From positions 1 to 38,328 of the forward strand of contig JAFWRA010000130.1 of assembly GCA_017508895.1 (NCBI GenBank): a DNA stretch of 38,328 nucleotides. Reading direction: 5' to 3'. The position numbers were made by a program, and so were the translations under genes. How positions within the stretch are numbered: position 1 is the first letter of the stretch; every line of letters starts with the position of its first letter. This DNA comes from Bacteroidales bacterium. GTDB taxonomy: Bacteria > Bacteroidota > Bacteroidia > Bacteroidales > F082. Below are positions 17,535-23,738 of this stretch, piece by piece. The notes under the pieces are model-generated. The model worked only from the letters and a program-made list of their open reading frames with translations. It was not told the origin of the DNA and ran no database searches.

Positions 17535-17987
17535 ATGAGCTATACCACATCATACTATCACATCGTGTTCCGCACCTACCGCAGCGAACACACCATCCCC
17601 TTCGAACATGAGCGGGAACTGTATGCCTATATCTACGGCATCGCCAAGAACCTCCGCTGCCAGACCTATCGTATTGGCGGCATGCCCGACCACATCCACA
17701 TCTTCGTGTCGCTACCCTCAGATCTGTCTCTGGCCTCGTTTGTGCAGAGGGTGAAGAGCAGTAGCAGCAAGTGGATGAAGGACAACCCAAACTTCCCTGA
17801 CTTCCGAGGCTGGGGACGCGAGTATGCAGGCTTTAGCTATAGCCTACGTGACAAGGACAAGATTGTGCGTTACATCATGAGGCAAAAGGAGCATCATGGT
17901 GCTACCACCTTTGCAGACGAGTATCGTGCATTCATAGAGGAGAATGGGGCTCCTATTGACGAGCGTTACTTTCTGAATGACGATTGA
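17535..17987 (+). CDS. REP-associated tyrosine transposase (Y1, HUH family)
   Basis: Protein of 150 residues, the size of IS200/RAYT-type TnpA (Pfam Y1_Tnp). The HUH motif is H53-I-H55 in MPDHIHIFVSL, and the probable nucleophile is Y97 in GREYAGFSYS, with the usual RVKSSSSKW block between and an EHH..TF.DEYRAFIEENG...DERYF tail typical of Bacteroidota members. These enzymes cut and join single-stranded DNA at hairpins through a 5'-phosphotyrosine bond. The gene is complete and lies between two hairpin-rich repeats that are its likely substrates. I prefer RAYT to an ordinary IS200 because of the REP-like flanks and the absence of TnpB. Confidence 0.88.
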   Translation: MSYTTSYYHIVFRTYRSEHTIPFEHERELYAYIYGIAKNLRCQTYRIGGMPDHIHIFVSLPSDLSLASFVQRVKSSSSKWMKDNPNFPDFRGWGREYAGFSYSLRDKDKIVRYIMRQKEHHGATTFADEYRAFIEENGAPIDERYFLNDD

Positions 17988-18017
17988 ATGCATGTCTTGT
18001 ACCCAGCATCTTGCGTC

Positions 18018-18259
18018 AGCCTCGTGCCGAAGGCACGGTATTCTATTTACCCCATACAGCTCTGCTGTGTGGGGTTTATCAGACTGTAGGCTAGGCAGGG
18101 CGTGCTGGAGGCACGCTACATCTACATGTGAGGTGGCGTGCCTCTGGCACGCAGGTCACTATGGCTGGTGTGTCGAGCCCTGCACTACTATGGCTAGTGT
18201 GTCGAGCCCCACACTATGCCGTGTGGGGTAAATAGGAGGTCGTGTCTTCGACACGGGCT
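18018..18259 (+). repeat. Right direct repeat of the RAYT element (242 bp)
   Basis: Second copy of 17253-17493 with one extra base and a few substitutions. The same four hairpins are kept; loops vary (CCCCACAC-TATGCC-GTGTGGGG, CGTGTC-TTC-GACACG) while stems are preserved, which suggests selection on the structure. In this copy a further pair GGCGTGCC/GGCACGC at 18135-18152 is better formed than on the left. Confidence 0.85.
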
Positions 18260-18261
18260 AC

Positions 18262-18378
18262 ATGGACTACCCGGACCGCGCGTGGTACTTCTTTTTCAGT
18301 TCGAACGGCACCAACGTGCTCTACTACAACCGTGGCTATGGACAATCTGTTCGAGCAGTGCGTTCGGGTCAGAACTAA
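18262..18378 (+). pseudogene. Second C-terminal remnant of a Fibrobacter-type paralogous domain protein
   Basis: Directly after the right repeat, 38 codons read MDYPDRAWYFFFSSNGTN and then VLYYNRGYGQSVRAVRSGQN, ending at TAA 18376-18378. The W.F.F.S......YYNRGYGQSVRAVR pattern is the ending of the same TIGR02145-type domain as at 17122-17223. The frame runs back into the repeat (DTGYMD), so the repeat appears to truncate the gene. Confidence 0.5.
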
Positions 18379-18442
18379 CCTTTCGCGGTGTGTCTGTTCA
18401 GTTGTTTCGTGTCATAGAGAGGCTTTATGCCGTTTGAAAAAG

Positions 18443-18570
18443 AGATTTCCTTCGGGAATGGAGTGGTGGTCGTATTTATACATGCGGCGGCAGTTAGGGC
18501 TAACGAATCGTAAACGCTACAAGCCGCCGCTTTTTAACACAATAGCAAGCTCCATTCCCGCAGGGAATCT
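18443..18570. repeat. 128-bp nested inverted repeat (MITE/REP-like)
   Basis: Outer arms 18443-18463 and 18550-18570 are 21-bp inverted copies with 19 matches; each arm is itself a small hairpin (ATTCCC-GCA-GGGAAT type). Inner arms GCGGCGGC 18484-18491 and GCCGCCGC 18523-18530 pair perfectly, the second followed by five T. The whole could form a cruciform or a double hairpin RNA. It lies between the remnant and the end of the ATPase gene. Confidence 0.7.
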
Positions 18571-18641
18571 GATTATGTATTTCTCATTTCAAATGCTGAT
18601 ATGCGATGCGTATGGATGGAAAATCCGAATGAAAAGTGAAA

Positions 18642-19994
18642 TCAGAGCATTCCCGCCATATAAAGCGGCAAATAAACCACATCGTTTTCAACCTTTACAT
18701 CAGCGGAATGCAACACATACATGGTTGCCAATTGCTCTCCGTATTTTGTGCGGAATTTCTTCAACGACGATAGTGTATAGTTTTTGCTCGACTTTACCTC
18801 AATGGGTGAAATGTTGTGTCGGCTTGAGATGGTAGGCTTGCGGACGAGAAAGTCGATTTCCATGGTGTCCTCCGAGTTTTCTTTGGAGTAGCTTGAATAG
18901 AAATACAACTCGTGTCCAGCAGAGCGAAGCATCTGGGCAACAAGGTTCTCTACCAGCATCCCCTTGTTGAATTCCAACTTGTCGAGCATCAGTTTGCGGT
19001 AAAGTTCCTCCGTGGCGATGGTTCGCTCGTCGAAGGCAAGGCTGATGAGCAGTCCCGTGTCGCCCATGTAGCATTTCATCGTGGAGTCGTCCATCTTGAG
19101 ACGCAGGCCCACCGATGGTTCCGAGGCGCTGTAGCACACATTGATGACCATGGAATCCTCCAACCACAGGAAGGAACTTTCATAGTCACGGAAACGTGCA
19201 CGGTCTTTCAGCGCGGAAAGCTTGAATTTCTTTTCGTGTTTCTGCAATTGTCCCGGCAACGTATCAAAGATTTTGGTCACCTTGCTTTCGTAGCCCGAGG
19301 CATATTTCTGAATGTCGGAACGGTAGAGTTGAAGGATGTCGCGCTTTTCGGCATCGGCTTTCTCAAAACTCTTGGTGTCAATGTATGTCTGCACGGCTTG
19401 TGGCATTCCTCCAACGATGATGTATTGGCGTAGATAGTCCATGGCTCTTCGGTGCAATGCCTGTCCCAAAGGATGTTGCTTTTCAAAGCATTCCTTGATG
19501 TAAGGCATCAGCATTTCTTCGCCCATTGCCCAAAGAAACTCCTCGAAGTCCATGGGGAACATTTTGATGTGCCTTTCCTCCGAAGGAATCAGTATGTCTT
19601 TGACATTCTTGTTGATACTGATAAGCGAACCTGTTTCGATGTAGTCATAGCGACCGTCAGCAACAAGATATTTGATGGCGGCACGGGCTTGAGGATAGAA
19701 TTGTACTTCATCAAAGATAATCAGCGAGTTCCTCTCGTGCAGTTGTACGCGATAATACAATGACAAGTGGAGAAACAGAGCGTCGTAATCCGTCTTGTAG
19801 TTCTCAAAATAACCAATGACCTCATCCTCGACATGGGCAAAGTTGATGAGAATATAGGAGGCGTATTCGTTTCGAGCGAATTCTTCCACAATGTAGCTCT
19901 TACCTACACGACGGGCACCATCAATCATCAAAGCCTTTCTGCCTTGTTCTTCCTGCTTCCATTTCAGGAGGGTTTGATACATCTTTCTTTTCAT
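18642..19994 (-). CDS. AAA-family ATPase with DUF4143 (AAA_14/nuclease-like)
   Basis: Protein of 450 residues. Walker A is G26-ARRV-GKS (31-33), Walker B IIFDEVQ with D94/E95, and a sensor-like IETGSL at 118-123. The C-terminal half carries the DUF4143 pattern (GDTGLL, NKGMLVENLVAQML) and a PD-(D/E)XK-type core, E378-I-D380 and E398-V-K400. Proteins of this type are abundant and patchily distributed in Bacteroidales; their function is unsettled. It is preceded by four spaced repeats around its own promoter, suggesting self-regulation. No partner gene is adjacent on the same strand. Confidence 0.9.
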   Translation of the reverse strand: MKRKMYQTLLKWKQEEQGRKALMIDGARRVGKSYIVEEFARNEYASYILINFAHVEDEVIGYFENYKTDYDALFLHLSLYYRVQLHERNSLIIFDEVQFYPQARAAIKYLVADGRYDYIETGSLISINKNVKDILIPSEERHIKMFPMDFEEFLWAMGEEMLMPYIKECFEKQHPLGQALHRRAMDYLRQYIIVGGMPQAVQTYIDTKSFEKADAEKRDILQLYRSDIQKYASGYESKVTKIFDTLPGQLQKHEKKFKLSALKDRARFRDYESSFLWLEDSMVINVCYSASEPSVGLRLKMDDSTMKCYMGDTGLLISLAFDERTIATEELYRKLMLDKLEFNKGMLVENLVAQMLRSAGHELYFYSSYSKENSEDTMEIDFLVRKPTISSRHNISPIEVKSSKNYTLSSLKKFRTKYGEQLATMYVLHSADVKVENDVVYLPLYMAGML

Positions 19995-19999
19995 AATCG

Positions 20000-20117
20000 C
20001 ACCATTCCAAGATTTTTATGTGCTGCAAAATTACACCATTCCAGGATTTTTTGCAAGCTTTTTTCGCACCATTCCAAGAATTTTCTTCATCTGATTTCTA
20101 CACCATTCCAGCAAATT
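20000..20117 (-). promoter_or_regulatory. Four iterons (CACCATTCCA) upstream of the ATPase gene
   Basis: Copies of CACCATTCCA followed by A/G-rich then T-rich sequence start at 20000, 20034, 20067 and 20101, i.e. spaced 34, 33 and 34 bases, about three helical turns. In gene direction they read TGGAATGGTG. The one nearest the gene ends six bases before the ATG, and the second abuts the -7 element. This geometry places a repeated protein on one face of the DNA across the promoter; an operator array is inferred. Confidence 0.75.
20026..20033 (-). promoter_or_regulatory. -7 promoter element of the ATPase gene, embedded in iterons
   Basis: Minus strand TAATTTTG then C, 32 bases before the ATG at 19994 and directly adjoining the iteron at 20034-20043. 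Binding to the iterons would cover this promoter. Confidence 0.6.
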
Positions 20118-20200
20118 CTCCAAGTGGAAGAATGTAAAATAATGATATTCAATGTGTTTTATGGAAAAATTCGTGTAAATTGGATGCGTCGCATTTCAAA

Positions 20201-21886
20201 TCATTTATCATCATACAATAACACCCCCGACACCATCCAATGGCTAAATGACTCACCTTCGTCTTTGCCTTGGGGTATGGCGACGCGTAGCGTGTGCTTG
20301 CCTGGCTTCAAGCCGCTGAGGTCGAAATAGACGGGATTGGTGGCCGTGCCTGGACACCAGCCTGAGCGGGAATAGTCGGAGGAGGAAACGCCGTTCCAGA
20401 AGTTGCCCGAGACGGGGCTTTGGTCGCGGAAAGTGGCACAGTCGCAACGCCAAGGTGTGTGGGTGAACTGCTTCACACCGTCAATGTAAATCGCGTTTTC
20501 CTTGGGATTGAACTCGTCACCGTTGTCCCAGCCGCCATGGCCTGTGCTGATATAAAGCAGGCGCACGTTTTTGGCGCCGTTGGGAATCTCAAACTCCACT
20601 TCAAGGCTGTCGGTGGCGAAGAGCCGACCGTAGTTCTGGCCGCTCATCTCCATGACGTTGCAGGTGTTGAACAACGGAATGGAATGCTCTTTCAGTGGTT
20701 TGTCGCTCCATTTGTTTTCGCCTGGATAGGCGAGGAGGTCCAAGGAAAGCTTGTGGCCGCCATTGTCGTAGTTGCCGATGAAAGCCCCGATGAGCACATC
20801 GCCACGCAGACGGTCGCGCAACTCGCTGACTTCCATCTTGTAATAGTTCTCATCCGCCCATTCCAGTCCGTCAATCTGCACGCGGTCGTTGAAATGGCCT
20901 GCACCAAAAGAGGTGAAGAACCGCACCAACTCGACGGGCGGCAAGTAGTCTTTCTCCGCCTTGATGCCTTGGTATTCCTTGCCGTCTTTGCCGACAAAGG
21001 AGGGCAACGCTTCCAAGCGTTGCATACCGTCTTTGAAACTCTTGGCCTTCTCGGTCGGGATGACGAAGACGGAGGCGGTGCGGTCGTAGGCATCGCCGTT
21101 GCTACGTTGGTGGATCTCGGCGAAGATTTGGTAATGTGCCGGAAGTTCAGGGAGTCTCATCCGCTTGACAATCAGTGTTCCATGACTGAAATGGAGGGTG
21201 GTGTCGAAAGGAATGTCACCTATAACAGGTTCATACTCCGCAAAATGAATCTGCGCGTCCTCGAAAACGGGAATTCGCATGACGAGTTTGTCCTTCCTCA
21301 GTTGGGCGAGCTCGCGAGAGGATTTGTGTAGGCCTTTGTTGTCGGGAATCAGGTCGAGGAGTGCGTATTTTTGCTCTTTCACTTCGTCTAAATCGGTGAT
21401 GTAGGAGCCATTTCTCATGCAGCGCACCATCACGCCTTGCAGCCGGCCCAGACCAGGCATAGGTGTGGCCTCAAAACCGAGACCCTCCGTCATCCACACC
21501 TCGATGGCGTTGGAGTTGATGCTGGTCGTGTATTTTGTGCAGTCATAGCCCAACAGCTTTTCCTTGCCTTCCTTGTTGAAAACCACATCGTTATCGGTCA
21601 ACGAATAGGAACTGTAATATTTTCCGTCGGCATAATCCAAAATGGTGTAGACGGAATCATGGACATAGTCGACGTAGGTGTTGCTTTGGGCGTAGCCAGG
21701 GACAGGATTGGAGAGCTTTTTCTCTTCCGTTCGGATTTTCAGGCATTTCGCGTTCTCGATGACTTGGATGGTCGTTGTGTCCTGTTCCGCAACGCCTTTG
21801 GCGTAACTTTGATAGGTAAGGATGTGTTGGCCATAGGCTGTACCCGCCCACAGCAAAAGGATTAAGTAAATAAGAGACCGTTTCAT
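20201..21886 (-). CDS. Secreted GLPGLI-like / PNGase F-like fusion protein
   Basis: Protein of 561 residues with signal peptide (cleavage near TAYGQ, residue 20). Residues about 21-230 resemble GLPGLI/DUF4412-type domains (LGYDCTKYTT, IEVWMTEGLGFEATPMPGLGRLQG). Residues about 245-560 follow the two-domain peptide-N-glycosidase F fold: AYDRTASVFV (D268 aligns with catalytic D60 in EWDRYANVYV of PNGase F), TGHGGWDNGDEFNPKENAIYIDG (E458 aligns with E206), WRCDCATFRD at 479-488 and SGWCPG at 508-513. The equivalent of E118 is not evident (GGHKLSLDL region). Predicted role: removal of N-glycans from host or dietary glycoproteins at the cell surface or in the periplasm. It starts three bases after the upstream chromate-transporter gene, in one operon. 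Confidence 0.82.
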   Translation of the reverse strand: MKRSLIYLILLLWAGTAYGQHILTYQSYAKGVAEQDTTTIQVIENAKCLKIRTEEKKLSNPVPGYAQSNTYVDYVHDSVYTILDYADGKYYSSYSLTDNDVVFNKEGKEKLLGYDCTKYTTSINSNAIEVWMTEGLGFEATPMPGLGRLQGVMVRCMRNGSYITDLDEVKEQKYALLDLIPDNKGLHKSSRELAQLRKDKLVMRIPVFEDAQIHFAEYEPVIGDIPFDTTLHFSHGTLIVKRMRLPELPAHYQIFAEIHQRSNGDAYDRTASVFVIPTEKAKSFKDGMQRLEALPSFVGKDGKEYQGIKAEKDYLPPVELVRFFTSFGAGHFNDRVQIDGLEWADENYYKMEVSELRDRLRGDVLIGAFIGNYDNGGHKLSLDLLAYPGENKWSDKPLKEHSIPLFNTCNVMEMSGQNYGRLFATDSLEVEFEIPNGAKNVRLLYISTGHGGWDNGDEFNPKENAIYIDGVKQFTHTPWRCDCATFRDQSPVSGNFWNGVSSSDYSRSGWCPGTATNPVYFDLSGLKPGKHTLRVAIPQGKDEGESFSHWMVSGVLLYDDK

Positions 21887-21889
21887 ATT

Positions 21890-22429
21890 CTAATATGCTA
21901 TAAATCCTACAATTCCTGATAATACAATGAGCAAAATGGGGTTGGCTTTGAAGAAATACGAGGCCACGAAGGCCAAGACGCAAATGATGACGCTGATGTT
22001 GTATTGTCCACGACCGAAATCCACGAAGTTTTGCGTGTTCATCATGGAGAGACCGGCGGCGAAGATGAGTCCGGCAATGGCGGGTTTCAGGCCTTTCAAG
22101 GTGTTGTCCATCAAGGCGTTGTTTCTCTTGCTCATGAAGAGCTTCAGGATGAGATACACCATGATGACGGAAGGCAGACAAAGCGCAAACGAAGCCAACA
22201 GGGATCCGCCCAAGCCCGCAGTGTTATAGCCCACATAGGTCGCCAAGTTGATGGAGATGGGACCAGGGGTCATTTGCGAGATGGCCACCATGTCGGCAAA
22301 CTCGGTAGTTGTCATCCAGGCGTAATGCTCTACCACCTCATGCTGGATAAGCGAGAGCATGGCATAGCCGCCGCCGAAGCCAAGCACACCGATTTTCACG
22401 AAGACCCAAAGCAGTTGCAGGTAAATCAT
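21890..22429 (-). CDS. chrA: Chromate transporter half-protein (second CHR domain)
   Basis: Protein of 179 residues, one CHR domain. The family blocks are FGGGYAMLSLIQHEVVE near the start, ISQMTPGPISINLATYVGY in the middle, and about five to six membrane segments. Short CHR proteins work as a pair of opposite topology; the partner is the upstream gene, with which it shares an ATGA overlap (22426-22429). Chromate efflux is the studied function of the family, but the physiological substrate in a gut-type anaerobe is uncertain. Confidence 0.9.
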   Translation of the reverse strand: MIYLQLLWVFVKIGVLGFGGGYAMLSLIQHEVVEHYAWMTTTEFADMVAISQMTPGPISINLATYVGYNTAGLGGSLLASFALCLPSVIMVYLILKLFMSKRNNALMDNTLKGLKPAIAGLIFAAGLSMMNTQNFVDFGRGQYNISVIICVLAFVASYFFKANPILLIVLSGIVGFIAY

Positions 22430-22989
22430 GGCTCAGCCTCCTTTTCTTTGGCTTTTTTGTTGATTATCAGCGCGTAGATAAGGCTCCCCGCAATGGCGGC
22501 AAGGATGACATAGGCGGGCGAAATCTTGCACCACCAAATCAAAAACACTGTGACGATGGGGATGATGGCAGTCTTCCAGGTCACCTTGGCCGATTTGATC
22601 ATGCGCAGGGAAGGGGCGAGGATGAGGGCCACCACGCAAGGACGGATGCCTTTGAAGATGCGCTCCACCACAGGTTGGTCGCGGTACTCGCGGAAGACCG
22701 TGGCCAACAGCAAAATGATGGTGATGGACGGGATGATGGCACCGAGCATGGCGGCAAAAGCACCACTCCTGCCAGCCACGCGATGTCCGACATACAAGGC
22801 CGTATTGACCGCAAACACACCCGGAAGCGACTGAACCACGGCAATCATGTCCCAAAACTCATCGTTGGGAATCCATTTCTTCTGGTCGACGACGGCCTTC
22901 TCCACCATCGAAAGCATGGCATAGCCACCCCCCAGGGTGAAGGCCCCGATTTTGAAGAAAGTCAGGAAGAGTTGCAACGGTTTTTTCAT
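22426..22989 (-). CDS. chrA: Chromate transporter half-protein (first CHR domain)
   Basis: Protein of 187 residues, one CHR domain: FKIGAFTLGGGYAMLSMVEKAVVDQKKW, then VQSLPGVFAVNTALYVGHRVAG and several membrane helices, ending in a basic KKAKEKEA tail. Paralogue of the next gene and probably its dimer partner. First gene of the three-gene operon chrA-chrA-PNGase. The promoter element at 22994-23001 is so close that the message is predicted to be leaderless. Confidence 0.9.
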   Translation of the reverse strand: MKKPLQLFLTFFKIGAFTLGGGYAMLSMVEKAVVDQKKWIPNDEFWDMIAVVQSLPGVFAVNTALYVGHRVAGRSGAFAAMLGAIIPSITIILLLATVFREYRDQPVVERIFKGIRPCVVALILAPSLRMIKSAKVTWKTAIIPIVTVFLIWWCKISPAYVILAAIAGSLIYALIINKKAKEKEAEP

Positions 22990-22993
22990 GGCG

Positions 22994-23001
22994 CAAAAAT
23001 A
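22994..23001 (-). promoter_or_regulatory. -7 promoter element of the chrA-chrA-PNGase operon
   Basis: Minus strand TATTTTTG then C; the ATG at 22989 begins 5 bases after the final G, the tightest spacing in the window, which fits a leaderless transcript. Divergent from 23034-23041. Confidence 0.6.
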
Positions 23002-23033
23002 CGGGTTTTTCGTTCATTGATTGAAAAATACCT

Positions 23034-23041
23034 TATCTTTG
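23034..23041 (+). promoter_or_regulatory. -7 promoter element of the YbjQ pair
   Basis: TATCTTTG then C, 42 bases before the ATG at 23083. Confidence 0.55.
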
Positions 23042-23082
23042 CGGGCAGAAAATTGTAAAAGTCCGTCGTTTTTTGTTGCATT

Positions 23083-23373
23083 ATGATTCTTACCACTACA
23101 CAAAACATTGAAGGTCGTACCATAACGGAATACGTGGGTGTCGTTTCTGGAGAGGCTTTCGAAAATCAAGCATTTCGTGGACATAGATCCTATGTGCCTA
23201 CGCTATCCAAGGCTCGTATGATGGCACTCAACCAATTGGAAGAGCAGGCAAGCAATCTGGGAGCGGATGCTGTAGTGGGGATAAATATTGATTTCGAATT
23301 GATTGATATGAGTTCGGGCGTATTGGTATATGCTTCTGGCACTGCAGTAAAGACGGAATTAAATAAAGTTTAA
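23083..23373 (+). CDS. YbjQ/UPF0145 family protein, copy 1
   Basis: Protein of 96 residues. Features of the YbjQ (DUF74, putative heavy-metal-binding) family: MILTTTQNIEGRTITEYVGVVSGEA at the start, a central ARMMALNQLEEQASNLGADAVVGINIDFE helix-strand, and the end VYASGTAV. Members form pentamers; function is unknown. It is followed 20 bases later by a paralogue whose start region (GTTGCATT then ATGATTCTTAC) is nearly identical. Confidence 0.92.
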   Translation: MILTTTQNIEGRTITEYVGVVSGEAFENQAFRGHRSYVPTLSKARMMALNQLEEQASNLGADAVVGINIDFELIDMSSGVLVYASGTAVKTELNKV

Positions 23374-23393
23374 TCAAATAAAATGGTTGCATT

Positions 23394-23714
23394 ATGATTC
23401 TTACAACTACACCGACTGTTGAAGGCAGAACAATCATTGAATACAAAGGTGTTGTATTCGGGGAAGTGATTACTGGAGTGAATTTTATTAAGGATATTAA
23501 GGCCAGCCTCCGCGATATAGTTGGCGGACGTTCAGGTTCATACGAACAGGAGTTGATCAATGCTCGCGCCCAAGCCCTGAGGGAATTGGAAGAACGGGCT
23601 CGACAGATGAATGCAGATGCTGTTGTGGGTATTGATATAGATTATGAAGTGTTAGGCCAAAGCGGTTCGATGCTGATGGTCTCTGCCTCAGGTACCGCTG
23701 TGAGGCTTCAATAA
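23394..23714 (+). CDS. YbjQ/UPF0145 family protein, copy 2
   Basis: Protein of 106 residues, paralogue of the preceding gene: [25 protein letters not shown], a [17 protein letters not shown] insert typical of the longer YbjQ type, [27 protein letters not shown], ending [10 protein letters not shown]. Copy 1 lacks the GGRSGSYE segment, so the two have diverged and could form mixed rings. Co-transcribed with copy 1 and probably with the symporter gene 24 bases downstream. Confidence 0.93.
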   Translation: MILTTTPTVEGRTIIEYKGVVFGEVITGVNFIKDIKASLRDIVGGRSGSYEQELINARAQALRELEERARQMNADAVVGIDIDYEVLGQSGSMLMVSASGTAVRLQ

Positions 23715-23738
23715 ATGATAATCAAATAAGTAGATATT

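Larger units (their letters stand above)
17253..18259 (+). mobile_element. RAYT with flanking hairpin repeats (candidate mobile/REP unit)
   Basis: A 150-codon Y1 transposase gene sits between two hairpin-rich direct repeats (241 and 242 bp). The arrangement fits either a REP-associated tyrosine transposase with its BIMEs or an IS200/IS605-type element with long structured ends. No target-site duplication is expected for this class. It sits in a region of gene remnants, consistent with an insertion hot spot. Confidence 0.65.

Noticed and set aside
18242..18835. Plus-strand 197-codon open frame across the right repeat and remnant
   Set aside because: It runs out of frame through the remnant, the nested inverted repeat and the antisense of the ATPase gene; composition is not protein-like.
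20000..20117. Regular 33-34 bp spacing resembling a short CRISPR array
   Set aside because: The repeated core is only about 10-17 bases and not palindromic, the gaps are AT-rich and contain the gene's promoter, and no cas gene is near. An operator array is the better reading.
20420..21331. Plus-strand 303-codon open frame
   Set aside because: It is antisense to the PNGase-like gene, whose protein shows clear family motifs; the plus frame has no recognisable domain or promoter.
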